From positions 434,001-498,000 of the forward strand of contig NZ_CP042431.1 of assembly GCF_007970185.1 (NCBI RefSeq): 64,000 bases of DNA, in the 5' to 3' direction. Position numbers and translations under genes: made by a program. Shown here piece by piece: positions 52,707-60,876 of the stretch (its first letter is position 1; the number at the start of each line of letters is the position of its first letter). The notes below the pieces were generated by a model. That model was not told the DNA's origin. It saw only the letters and a list, made by a program, of their open reading frames with translations, and made no database searches. This DNA comes from Pseudobacter ginsenosidimutans. Its GTDB lineage: Bacteria; Bacteroidota; Bacteroidia; Chitinophagales; Chitinophagaceae.

Positions 52707-53582
52707 ATGCCAAAAACTCTGTACAATATCCTGGTTCCCGTTGATTTTACGGCAAAGAACAAATGGGCCATCAGCAAAGCCATCGAACTGGCCAATACCT
52801 TCCATTGCAACGTACACCTGGTGCACGTTTCGTCGGGATCGCTGATGCCATTGCTGCCGCTTGACATGAGTATGCTGATGCCATCTTACGATGCAGCAGA
52901 CATGACCAATGCCAGGAAGAAACTGGAGAACCTCCGTGATATTTACAGTAATCATATCTGCGGCGGTGGCAAGCTGGAGATCAGCCTCCTCAAAGGCAAT
53001 CCCAGTCAGCAGCTGGCCGACTATATCCAGAAATTCGAGATGGACCTGGTAGTGGTGGGGCTCGCCCGCTTCAACCTCCTGCATCGTGTGCTGAGCACCG
53101 TTAGTATCAGCAGGCTGGCGCGAAAAACAAATGTGCCGGTACTCACCATCCGTTCCAGCGGACTGGTAAGTCATTTCAAGAAGATCGTGCTGCCGCTGAC
53201 AGACAACCTGCCGCTGCACCGTATCAAACTGGCTACCATGCTGGCGCGCTCTTTCAAGTCCACCGTATACCTGGTAAGCCTCCGCGATGAGCAAAAGGAA
53301 CAGAATGCAGCCAATGGCATCATGGATACAGCACTGGAAGTGATCCAGAGCCTCAGTACCATTCCTGTTCAATGTTTCCTGCTGGAAGGAAAGAATCTCG
53401 CGAAGAGTACACTTGAGTTCTCTAAACGCATTAATGCTGACCTGATCATGGCCAACCCACTGAAAGAATTCCATATGCCGGGCTGGTGGAACAGGATCAC
53501 AAGAAAGTTATTATCATATGGCTCCAGGATCCCCGTGATCACTGACAGCCGCAACAATAATGAAACGATTTCAGCATCTTAA
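52707..53582 (+). CDS. Universal stress protein, two tandem UspA-like domains
   Basis: 291 residues. The first domain starts YNILVPVDFTAKNKWAISKAIELA and ends near VPVLTIRSS (residue 150). The second begins KKIVLPLTDNLPLHRIKLATMLA and is more diverged. The ATP-binding G-2x-G-9x-G(S/T) motif is not clearly present in either half, so nucleotide binding is doubtful. Tandem USPs of this kind are common in Bacteroidota. It lies 30 bases after the glycosyltransferase-HAD fusion and is followed by an intrinsic terminator, so the two form an operon with a likely stress role. Confidence 0.88.
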   Translation: MPKTLYNILVPVDFTAKNKWAISKAIELANTFHCNVHLVHVSSGSLMPLLPLDMSMLMPSYDAADMTNARKKLENLRDIYSNHICGGGKLEISLLKGNPSQQLADYIQKFEMDLVVVGLARFNLLHRVLSTVSISRLARKTNVPVLTIRSSGLVSHFKKIVLPLTDNLPLHRIKLATMLARSFKSTVYLVSLRDEQKEQNAANGIMDTALEVIQSLSTIPVQCFLLEGKNLAKSTLEFSKRINADLIMANPLKEFHMPGWWNRITRKLLSYGSRIPVITDSRNNNETISAS

Positions 53583-53610
53583 TTTTTAAGAAGTTGTTTT
53601 TAGGGTTAAC

Positions 53611-53638
53611 GCCTCCTCTATCCAGGGGAGGCTTTTTT
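53611..53638 (+). terminator. Terminator after the universal stress gene
   Basis: GCCTCC (53611-53616) pairs with GGAGGC (53627-53632), extendable by two further pairs, followed by six T's. It abuts the stop of the convergent methyltransferase gene. Confidence 0.85.
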
Positions 53639-54509
53639 AGTCCCTAACGGCCATCGCCACACGGTAAAATTCATATCCGCGCTCGGGCCTGTCCGGCATA
53701 TAATCTTCCCTGTATTCAACTGCGCCTTTATCCGCTTCCAGGGTGCAATTGAATTTCCTGCAATACTCTTTCAACTCCTCGGGATCGAAACCGAATGTCC
53801 AGGTCTCTTCCAGTTCTGCCAGATCATTCAGTAATTTTTGTGCGCCGTAGAAAGAACCGGGATCATCGTAAACCTGCTGGTGAACATACGTGAAGATGAG
53901 ACAGGATCCTGATGCAAACTGGCTGAAGAATTTGAAAGTGCCATCCACGGCCTGATCGGAAAGATAATTGGTAACGCCTTCCCAGATGAAAGCAGTACGA
54001 AGGCTCATATCGATATGCCTTGCCTGTGCAAGATCATCCAGGCTTTGCTCATTGAAATCGATCTGGTAGAAACGGACATTTGCAGGCAGCCTTCCCATTT
54101 CGCTTTGTAAGGCGCCGAGTTTTCTTTTGGCTGTATTGGGATGGTCTATCTCAATTACAGGAATACCCTGTAAAAAATCCAGTCTGAGCGCCCTTGTATC
54201 ATAACCCGCGCCTAAAATAATGACCTGCTGAACGCCCTTTTCTATACTGGCTTTCAGCAGGTCATCGATATATCTTGTTCTGGCTACGCCGGAAGTGAAT
54301 CCGCCGGGCAGCTCTTTATGAATCTTCCACCGGAGGTATTTCCTCACCAAGGGAACTGGCGAATATTGAACAGCCCTTTTCAGCTTATTGTCGAGAAAAA
54401 AGATAGCATACGGATCGTAGAACAGGCGCTTTCCTTCCGGTCTCGTGGATTCGAGCGCTCTGAAGAAAGCCATATATTGGGCGGTGCGGCTGGCCTTGTC
54501 TACTTTCAT
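53637..54509 (-). CDS. SAM-dependent methyltransferase, LCMT/TIGR00027-like
   Basis: 290 residues. The protein shows the family order: ASRTAQYMAFFRALES at the N terminus, RTRYIDDLL near 80, QVIILGAGYDTRALRLDF near 95-112 (the SAM loop), VIEIDHPNTAKRK near 117-129, and FIWEGVTNYLSDQAVD near 177-192. These enzymes are related to leucine carboxyl methyltransferase and to polyketide O-methyltransferases, and the substrate is unknown. The gene stands alone between a convergent stress gene and the DUF1080 gene. Confidence 0.88.
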   Translation of the reverse strand: MKVDKASRTAQYMAFFRALESTRPEGKRLFYDPYAIFFLDNKLKRAVQYSPVPLVRKYLRWKIHKELPGGFTSGVARTRYIDDLLKASIEKGVQQVIILGAGYDTRALRLDFLQGIPVIEIDHPNTAKRKLGALQSEMGRLPANVRFYQIDFNEQSLDDLAQARHIDMSLRTAFIWEGVTNYLSDQAVDGTFKFFSQFASGSCLIFTYVHQQVYDDPGSFYGAQKLLNDLAELEETWTFGFDPEELKEYCRKFNCTLEADKGAVEYREDYMPDRPERGYEFYRVAMAVRD

Positions 54510-54627
54510 GTATATCGATTATTAACAGTAAAATAATCAATCCACCCAACAACGCCAAAACAGACTGTCTCCAGAGACAACGGAATAGCTGTCACTCGCC
54601 GGGAAGCGAGCAACTGGCCGCAATCTG

Positions 54628-55992
54628 CTACAACTGTTTTATTTTGATACTGCGGAAGCTCACTGCATCGCCATGGTCCTGTAAAAGTATATGGCCTTTG
54701 GGTGCTTCTCCGAAACTGGGCCACACCTTGTATTTACTATTTGCTACCAGTTCTTTGTATGCTTGTGAACCCCGATCATACTCCAGCACTTTCACTCCAT
54801 TCAGATAATGCTCCACATGATTATTGGGATATACCACCAGCCTGGCCGTATTCCAGTTGCCTGGCTGCCTGATGAAGCGGGATGTTTTTTCCGCTTTGAT
54901 CAGATCATACAGTGAAGCCAGTGTGCGGTTGCCGTTCAGACCGAGTTTTGCATCAGGATGAAGGGTATCATCCAGCAACTGGTATTCAAGCCCGATTGCG
55001 GAACCTTTGCTGTCTTCCCTGAGAGTAACAAAATATTTCACGCCGGAATTGGCGCCGGGCGTGAGTTTGAAATCCCAGGAGAGATCGAATGCAGCATATT
55101 CTTTCAGTGAAACTATATCGCCGCCATTGGTGGATTCCTTGCCATCCGAGCCCAATACATTCAGCTGGCCATCGCGTACTTCCCATCCTTTTGCCGGGAA
55201 AGCATTGCCCCTGGCGCTTCTCCAGCCTTTGGTGGATGTTCCGTCGAAGAGCAGCTTCCAGCCATTCTTCTTTTCGTAGTCAGATAAATTGTTGGGAATT
55301 GCATTGTAAACGTATACGCCTTTACCGAATGCTTCGGGCTTGAGATTGCTGGTTTTGATGCGGATATTCTTCCACCAGATCTTTTTGCCTTCCTGCTCGG
55401 GTTTATTGATGCTGTGCACCTGCAATGCGATGAAGCCTGCAGCATCCATCGTGTCTACCACGTATGCGCAGGGCACGCCATTGATCCATGTTTTGAGGTG
55501 ATGACCTATCGCTTCTATTTTTACATGATTCCATTCTCCGTTCTTCCAGGCATCCTGTGCATTTTTATTGAGCGATAATGCGTAGAGCCATTCCCTTCTT
55601 CCTTCATCATAAATTCCCCCGGCCCATTTGCGTGCGGAAGGATCTATATCCAGCTGATAGCCGAACACACGACCTGCACCATTATTGCCTTCCGGATTGA
55701 TATGGCTGCGGAACTGAACGCCGGAATTGGAAGTGATGTCTTCCATCTTCATATCACATTCAAGGATAAAATCCCCGTATTCTTTTTCTGTCATCAGAAA
55801 TGTATTGGGCGACTTACCAACAGTAGTACCCACCAGCATTCCGTCTTCCACCTGGTAAGTGGCTTTGCCGAGCTTCTTCCATCCATTGAGCGTCTTTCCG
55901 TCGAAAAGGCTGGTCCAGCCTTTTTCGGGCGATTGCGCAAATGCCGCAGGGACAAACATTACAGCAAATATGAATCCGATGATCTTTCTCAT
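54628..55992 (-). CDS. Secreted protein with two DUF1080 (3-keto-disaccharide hydrolase) domains
   Basis: 454 residues from MRKIIGFIFAVMFVPAAFAQ, a signal peptide cleaved near residue 20. The longer frame from 56082 adds 30 unlikely residues. Two concanavalin-like DUF1080 domains follow: WTSLFDGKTLNGWKKLG near 26-42 and WKLLFDGTSTKGWRSARG near 242-259. Each has EFRSH/VKYFV-type strands and late SIKIKQL-type ends. Related proteins hydrolyse glycosidic bonds of 3-keto-glycosides. The Gfo/Idh-type oxidoreductase gene lies 14 bases upstream on the same strand and could supply the 3-keto sugar, a common pairing in Bacteroidota. Confidence 0.9.
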   Translation of the reverse strand: MRKIIGFIFAVMFVPAAFAQSPEKGWTSLFDGKTLNGWKKLGKATYQVEDGMLVGTTVGKSPNTFLMTEKEYGDFILECDMKMEDITSNSGVQFRSHINPEGNNGAGRVFGYQLDIDPSARKWAGGIYDEGRREWLYALSLNKNAQDAWKNGEWNHVKIEAIGHHLKTWINGVPCAYVVDTMDAAGFIALQVHSINKPEQEGKKIWWKNIRIKTSNLKPEAFGKGVYVYNAIPNNLSDYEKKNGWKLLFDGTSTKGWRSARGNAFPAKGWEVRDGQLNVLGSDGKESTNGGDIVSLKEYAAFDLSWDFKLTPGANSGVKYFVTLREDSKGSAIGLEYQLLDDTLHPDAKLGLNGNRTLASLYDLIKAEKTSRFIRQPGNWNTARLVVYPNNHVEHYLNGVKVLEYDRGSQAYKELVANSKYKVWPSFGEAPKGHILLQDHGDAVSFRSIKIKQL

Positions 55993-56005
55993 GATTATAG
56001 CAGGA

Positions 56006-57214
56006 TTATTTTGAAAAGTTATAAGAAGGTTTCCATTGCTGAATAGTATGCGTATAGGCGGCAGCGTTAGCAAGGTGAACACATACGGCAGTAGTGGCTC
56101 CCGTGATCACATTGGAAGTGGGACGCTTTTTCTCCGTAATGCATGAATGGAAATCTTTCAGTGCGTACCAGGTGCCGTCCTTCCCTTTTTCTTTAAGAAT
56201 CGGGATGCCGCCATCTTTATTCCATTCTATTTTTGTAGCGCCGCTTACTCCATCCACTACCTGCAATTCCTTTCGTGTGGCGGGTTCGGGATAGAACACG
56301 CCTTCATTCACCAGCAACGCCACAGTGCCTTTGGTGCCCTTGATCTTGAAGATGTATCCTTCGCGTGAATTGCCGCAGGTAGCTCCGAAATTACCGATCA
56401 TATTTTCTTTGTTGTAGCGGAGAATCACCTGTACATTGTCGAAAGTTTCCCTTCCATCTTTGTAGAAATCGATACCGCCGGTGCCCAGTACTTCATCTGG
56501 ATGCGTATCGAAAGCCCAGTTGATGAAATCGATCTGGTGTGAAAGCAGTTCTGCCACCAGTCCACCGGAATATGCTTTGTACATGCGCCAGTTCACCTGT
56601 TTGTCTGTATACCCCTGGGGAACATTTCTTCGCCAGTTCCAGTTGCGGTCCCAACGGCAATCAATATGCGTTACTTTGCCGAGGTATCCTTTTTCGATCA
56701 TCTCCTTCACCCTGAAATAAAGCGGCACATAACGATACTGATGCCCTACCTGCACAACCTGCGCCGGGTGCTGCTTTGCCAGCTGCACCAGTTTGGATGC
56801 TTCGGGAATATTGTAGGTCATTGTCTTTTCCAGGAACACATGTTTTCCTGCAGCGAGTGCATCGGCAGCAATTGGATAATGCATGTTCAGGGGCGTGGCG
56901 ATGATCACAGCATCCAGGTTTTTATCTTCCAGCAGTTTGCGATGATCTTTGTATCCTTTTACATTTTGATCATTCGCTGCTTTCAGCATTTCCTGTAGGC
57001 GGAAATCCAGTACATCACATACGGCTGTTACCCTGAACGATTCAGGAAGTTCCTGGATGATGCTGAGGATGCCGCGGCCTCTGTCTCCACATCCGATAAA
57101 ACCGATATTGATCGTTTGCTGGAATTTGCTGCTGAAAGCAGCCATGAGTTGCTGATGAAGCAAGAGGCCGCCAGTTAGTACGCCGGCCTGCTGGAGAAAT
57201 TTCCGTCTGCTCAT
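56006..57214 (-). CDS. Gfo/Idh/MocA-family oxidoreductase, twin-arginine exported
   Basis: 402 residues. The N terminus MSRRKFLQQAGVLTGGLLLH is a Tat-type signal (SRRKFL), so the folded enzyme is exported with its cofactor. The NAD(P)-binding strand reads INIGFIGCGDRGRGIL near 35-50. The catalytic-region Lys is in LAAGKHVFLEKTMTYN near 121-136 (EK motif). The substrate domain contains CRWDRNWNWRRNVPQGYT. It probably oxidises the 3-position of a glycoside outside the cytoplasm, preparing it for the DUF1080 protein encoded 14 bases downstream. Substrate specificity is unknown. Confidence 0.9.
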   Translation of the reverse strand: MSRRKFLQQAGVLTGGLLLHQQLMAAFSSKFQQTINIGFIGCGDRGRGILSIIQELPESFRVTAVCDVLDFRLQEMLKAANDQNVKGYKDHRKLLEDKNLDAVIIATPLNMHYPIAADALAAGKHVFLEKTMTYNIPEASKLVQLAKQHPAQVVQVGHQYRYVPLYFRVKEMIEKGYLGKVTHIDCRWDRNWNWRRNVPQGYTDKQVNWRMYKAYSGGLVAELLSHQIDFINWAFDTHPDEVLGTGGIDFYKDGRETFDNVQVILRYNKENMIGNFGATCGNSREGYIFKIKGTKGTVALLVNEGVFYPEPATRKELQVVDGVSGATKIEWNKDGGIPILKEKGKDGTWYALKDFHSCITEKKRPTSNVITGATTAVCVHLANAAAYTHTIQQWKPSYNFSK

Positions 57215-57263
57215 AGTCAGTGTTTCAGAACCTTTTAAAAATTGCCGGGGTCACGGGCCGGTA

Positions 57264-58271
57264 TTATTCAACAGACATAAATTTATTGAAAAATGTACTG
57301 GCAGTATCTGCAATCCGTCCATCTTTTTCCCGGTAAATGAAATAAGCTGCCATCTCCGGATGTTGCTGCAGGTACTGTAAAGCTTTTTCAAGTCCCATGG
57401 CCATCAGGGCATTGTCGTAAGCATCAGCAGTAATGGCATCGGCTGCCCAAACGGTAACGCTGATCAGTTCATTCCTGGCGGGAAAACCGGTCCGGGCATC
57501 GATGATATGCGAAACCTTCTGTCCACCGCTCTCAAAGAATTTCCGGTAGCTTCCGGAAGTGGTCACAGCGCCATCGGCAGGGCAGATGATCCTTTGCATC
57601 ACGGAGGGCTCAAACTCGCTCTCAGCGGGCGCTTCGATCCCGATCTTCATCGGTTTTGCACCGGGATATTTCAATCCTTTCAACCTGATCTCTCCCCCGA
57701 TCTCGATCATATAATCCGCAATTCCCTTACTCTCCACAAAACCCGCCAGCACGTCCACGCTGTACCCCTGGGCGATACCATTCACATCGATTGACACACA
57801 GGGCCTTTGCTTGATCAATGTGGATCCTTGAAGGGATAAATATCGCACATCCACACATTGCATGAGATTAGAAATAGTAAGCGTATCTGGCATTTTAGTA
57901 ACCTTGATTGGACCAAAGCCCCATGCCTGTGTAACGGGCTGGATGGTTATATCGAAAATACCATATGTGTTCCTCGAAGCAGTAAAGGAGGCGCGCACCA
58001 CATTGGCCAGGTGCTCATCGATCTCCAGACTATGTTTACATTGATTGAACCGAGTGATAAGAGACCAGGGTTTGTAGATCGAAAGGGAGCTGTCGAGCTT
58101 TGTGAGGATGCTGTCTACAGCGGCCTGTGCAATGATACTGTCTGTTGCATAGTAACTGATATGCCAACTGGTGCCCTGTGCAAAGCCGGTCAGCTTCCAG
58201 GGTTGTTTTTCCCGGGGCTGTCTGCCGGCGAGGCAACAGGCGATCAGAAGCAGGATGAGTATCGGCCGCAT
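57264..58271 (-). CDS. apbE: FAD:protein FMN transferase ApbE-like
   Basis: 335 residues. A short N-terminal hydrophobic segment (LLLIACCLAG, with a possible lipid-attached Cys12/13) points to export. The catalytic domain carries SIDVNGIAQGYSVDVL near residues 172-187, IGGEIRLKG near 203-211 and IIDARTGFPA near 255-264, plus WAADAITADAYDNALMAMG near 275-293. ApbE flavinylates threonines of membrane proteins such as Nqr or Rnf subunits using FAD. No target gene is adjacent. It is 50 bases from the Gfo/Idh gene and may be read with it. Confidence 0.9.
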   Translation of the reverse strand: MRPILILLLIACCLAGRQPREKQPWKLTGFAQGTSWHISYYATDSIIAQAAVDSILTKLDSSLSIYKPWSLITRFNQCKHSLEIDEHLANVVRASFTASRNTYGIFDITIQPVTQAWGFGPIKVTKMPDTLTISNLMQCVDVRYLSLQGSTLIKQRPCVSIDVNGIAQGYSVDVLAGFVESKGIADYMIEIGGEIRLKGLKYPGAKPMKIGIEAPAESEFEPSVMQRIICPADGAVTTSGSYRKFFESGGQKVSHIIDARTGFPARNELISVTVWAADAITADAYDNALMAMGLEKALQYLQQHPEMAAYFIYREKDGRIADTASTFFNKFMSVE

Positions 58272-58468
58272 TACAACAAATATACCCCTGTTATCAAAAA
58301 GGAAGAAAAGTGTACAGCTGAAAAAGCATGAAGAATTTACTCAGGGAGCAGTCGTTCGCCGAAGACGGGTGACCGGTAATTGTTCACCTCCGGTGCACAC
58401 AGCGTCACCTCCCGGCGGCTAAATAAAAGTCACTCTCCGGGAGGCTTGTGACTGCCAGCAGCATAAGA

Positions 58469-58500
58469 AAAGGGTTGACCATGTTGCTGGTCAACCCTTT
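58469..58500 (-). terminator. Terminator after the beta-barrel gene
   Basis: A perfect 13-base-pair stem (AAAGGGTTGACCA / TGGTCAACCCTTT) with a six-base loop lies about 37 bases after the stop of the gene at 58537. On the minus strand it is followed by TCTTATGC after a T run in the stem. A second GC-rich inverted repeat (CCTCCCGG / CCGGGAGG) lies at about 58410-58443. Confidence 0.75.
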
Positions 58501-58536
58501 ATAACGTTGTGCAATAACCGATAATTAAAAAACTTC

Positions 58537-59352
58537 TTAGAAAGCCCAGCCAATGCTGAGTCCAAGACCTCTGATGCCGGCAAAGGGGCCATCGAGTTTT
58601 CCTTTCACGCCATTGTTGTCCACTTTGGCTTCGAGGATCTTTTTGTCGTTGAACTTGGGCGCAATATCGTTGATATCGCTTTCCATGTCTGCTTTTTCTT
58701 CAGCAGTCATAGTGGAGAGATCGCTCACGCCATCTATGTTTCCGGACATTTTTCCGTAGTGTGCGCCGATGATGTAAATATCAACCACCATGTTCTTGAA
58801 GAGGTTGAATTGACCACCCAGCAGGAGTCCGCCACCAAAGCCATTGGGCTTTCCTTTGATCACCATATCGTACTCTTTTCCATTGGTGGTGAAAGTGTAA
58901 TCATAGTCAAGCTGGAACATTCCGTAACGGCCATAGAGTTCTGCATAGAATCCTTTTGCGCCGGAGCGTGAGCCGGTGTAGAAACGAACGCCTGCAGTGA
59001 TGGTGGTGTTGGAAGCCGCAAGCGGCTTGAGGTCTTCATTGTCTTCTTCATCCAGCTGATCGAGGATCTGTTTACCGAGCAGGGTCTCTGTGAGCCTGGT
59101 CTTGGGCATATAACGTACACCAACAGTTGCTGCGATCTTACGGGTGAGCATGCGCTCATAATACAGTGAATAGTTGTTCAGGGTCAGGGAAGACAAATTG
59201 ATCTTTACTGTGTTCTTTTTGTACCAAATGAAACTGGAGCCCTTTGATCCGGATGTTGGGGACACAGCAGTATCTGCGGCAGCGGTTTCAGATTGTGCGA
59301 AAGTGGAAACAGACAGGCAAAGACCTGCGAGGAGGGTAAAAATGAATTTCAT
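58537..59352 (-). CDS. Outer-membrane beta-barrel protein of unknown function
   Basis: 271 residues with a signal peptide (residues 1-19, ending VSTFAQ). Alternating strands follow: VKINLSSLTLNNYSLYYERM near 49-68, IAATVGVRYMP, ITAGVRFYTGSRSG, FYAELYGRYGMFQLDY, FGGGLLLGGQFNLF. The final LGLSIGWAF ends in Phe, as expected for BAM-inserted barrels. A central acidic loop (EEKADMESDINDIAPKF) lies near 216-232. It resembles DUF3575-type small barrels. It is a single-gene unit with its own terminator. Confidence 0.85.
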   Translation of the reverse strand: MKFIFTLLAGLCLSVSTFAQSETAAADTAVSPTSGSKGSSFIWYKKNTVKINLSSLTLNNYSLYYERMLTRKIAATVGVRYMPKTRLTETLLGKQILDQLDEEDNEDLKPLAASNTTITAGVRFYTGSRSGAKGFYAELYGRYGMFQLDYDYTFTTNGKEYDMVIKGKPNGFGGGLLLGGQFNLFKNMVVDIYIIGAHYGKMSGNIDGVSDLSTMTAEEKADMESDINDIAPKFNDKKILEAKVDNNGVKGKLDGPFAGIRGLGLSIGWAF

Positions 59353-59454
59353 TTCAGGTTTTTTGGGGTCTATAACAAATTCGGTTAAGCGCCGCCAAGA
59401 TACGGCAAACCCCTTAACGTAAAAAGTTTGGAGAAAGTATTATTCCACGGGAAT

Positions 59455-60153
59455 TTACTGATGAAGATAGCCGGTAAATACCCAGTCCCCATCAATCAAA
59501 TCACATTCGTATTTTTCCATCGCCATGAGTGAAGTGAGTATTTCCCTTTGCGGAAAGAAATTGATATGCTCATCGAGTGTATAATAGAAGTAGCGCTGCT
59601 TTGGCGTGATCACGATGATCTTTTTTCGCGCAACTCTTTTCAATTCTTTCACCAGTTCATGCGCATTGTAGATATGTTCGATGGTATGTGTACAAACAAC
59701 AAGGTCAAATGACTGGTCTGCAAATGGCAGGCTTCGTGCGTCGGTTTGTGTGAAAGGTAAAGGCATGGCAGGTTGAGCCACAAAGTCAGCGCCATGCAAA
59801 TTCAATTGGGGATTATGCTGATGGATCAGCTGCAGCAAGAATCCTTTGCCGCAACCAACATCAAGCACAGAATTGATGTGTTTACTGCAATGCTGAAGGA
59901 TATGCTTCAAGCCGCCTTCGGAAATATCTGTTTTCCTGTTGGTGGAAATGGAATTGATATTCGAATAGAACTGTTGCAGTTGTTCAGGGCTCCACCGGAA
60001 GTAATGTTTTTTGAAATCCATCGCAGTGCCGATATTCCTGCCACGATAAGCGAAATAATAGAATGGATACATGAACCATCTCCTGTCTCTTATGAGTGGA
60101 GGCATGCATTCATCCATGATGAAGCGGATGCGGTTGGTCCATTTCCTATTCAT
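59455..60153 (-). CDS. Class I SAM-dependent methyltransferase
   Basis: 232 residues. The SAM-binding loop is VLDVGCGKGFLLQL near residues 97-110, followed by LHGADF near 119-124, and the post-loop LPFADQSFDLVVCTHTIEHIYN near 143-164. The N-terminal 90 residues precede the fold, with a hydrophobic patch and basic residues that may touch the membrane. The stop overlaps the preceding glycosyltransferase gene by eight bases, so the two are translationally coupled. The role may be in modifying a surface glycan or lipid. Confidence 0.88.
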   Translation of the reverse strand: MNRKWTNRIRFIMDECMPPLIRDRRWFMYPFYYFAYRGRNIGTAMDFKKHYFRWSPEQLQQFYSNINSISTNRKTDISEGGLKHILQHCSKHINSVLDVGCGKGFLLQLIHQHNPQLNLHGADFVAQPAMPLPFTQTDARSLPFADQSFDLVVCTHTIEHIYNAHELVKELKRVARKKIIVITPKQRYFYYTLDEHINFFPQREILTSLMAMEKYECDLIDGDWVFTGYLHQ

Positions 60154-60862
60154 TGATCCTGTATTTACCTTTAGCGTGATTGAACTTTATTTTGATCAGG
60201 CTGAGCATCATGCCAAGTCCATCTTTCAATACACTTACCGAACTTCCGTCCTGTTCGTATACATGCACCGGAAGTCGGCCGATTGAGAATTGATTATGTG
60301 TGGCGATGAATAACACTTCCACATCGAAGGAGAACCTTGTGAAGGTCACCCTGCTGAAGATGGCTTTGCCGGCGGCAGCCCGGAAGCCCTTGATACCACA
60401 CTGGCTGTCGCTGATGCCTTTCAGATAGAACTGTCTGATGATAGCGCTTAGTATGCGGCTGCCTGCCTTTCTCAACACTACAGATTCTTTGGCATAACTG
60501 GAACCGGGTAGCGTTCTGTCGCCGATCACTACATCATTTTCCTGGAGCGACCGGTACATAGCTTCAATGATGGAAAGATGGAAAGGGAAATCGCCATCCA
60601 TGAAAATGATCAGATCGCCGGTAGCGGCGAGTACGCCTCTTTTGATCGATTTTCCTTTACCGGCATTTATCTCATTGCGCAGACAGATACATTGGTGTTG
60701 TACAGCGATTGCCTGCACCTCCTCTTTGGCTGTTGAGCCATCATCGATGATGAGGATTTCGTATGTGTATTGCAGTTGGTCAAGCCGGGATTTCAATTGA
60801 TCCAGCCCTTCACTTAGCAGCGGGATGCGGTTGTAAACAGGCAATACAATACTCAACATCAT
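60146..60862 (-). CDS. Family 2 glycosyltransferase (polyprenyl-phosphate type)
   Basis: 238 residues. The GT-A fold starts MLSIVLPVYNRIPLLSEGLD, with IIDDGST near 38-44 and FMDGDFPF near 92-99 as the nucleotide-sugar/metal site. The acceptor-side region contains SDSQCGIKGFRA near 151-161 (the typical D.QCGFK segment) and FSFDVEVLFIA near 177-187. These features fit enzymes that transfer a sugar to dolichol- or undecaprenyl-phosphate, like DPM or Ppm. It is coupled to the methyltransferase by overlap and lies 14 bases after the membrane protein gene, which may use its lipid-linked sugar. Confidence 0.9.
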   Translation of the reverse strand: MMLSIVLPVYNRIPLLSEGLDQLKSRLDQLQYTYEILIIDDGSTAKEEVQAIAVQHQCICLRNEINAGKGKSIKRGVLAATGDLIIFMDGDFPFHLSIIEAMYRSLQENDVVIGDRTLPGSSYAKESVVLRKAGSRILSAIIRQFYLKGISDSQCGIKGFRAAAGKAIFSRVTFTRFSFDVEVLFIATHNQFSIGRLPVHVYEQDGSSVSVLKDGLGMMLSLIKIKFNHAKGKYRINE

Positions 60863-60876
60863 ATTCTGACAGGATA

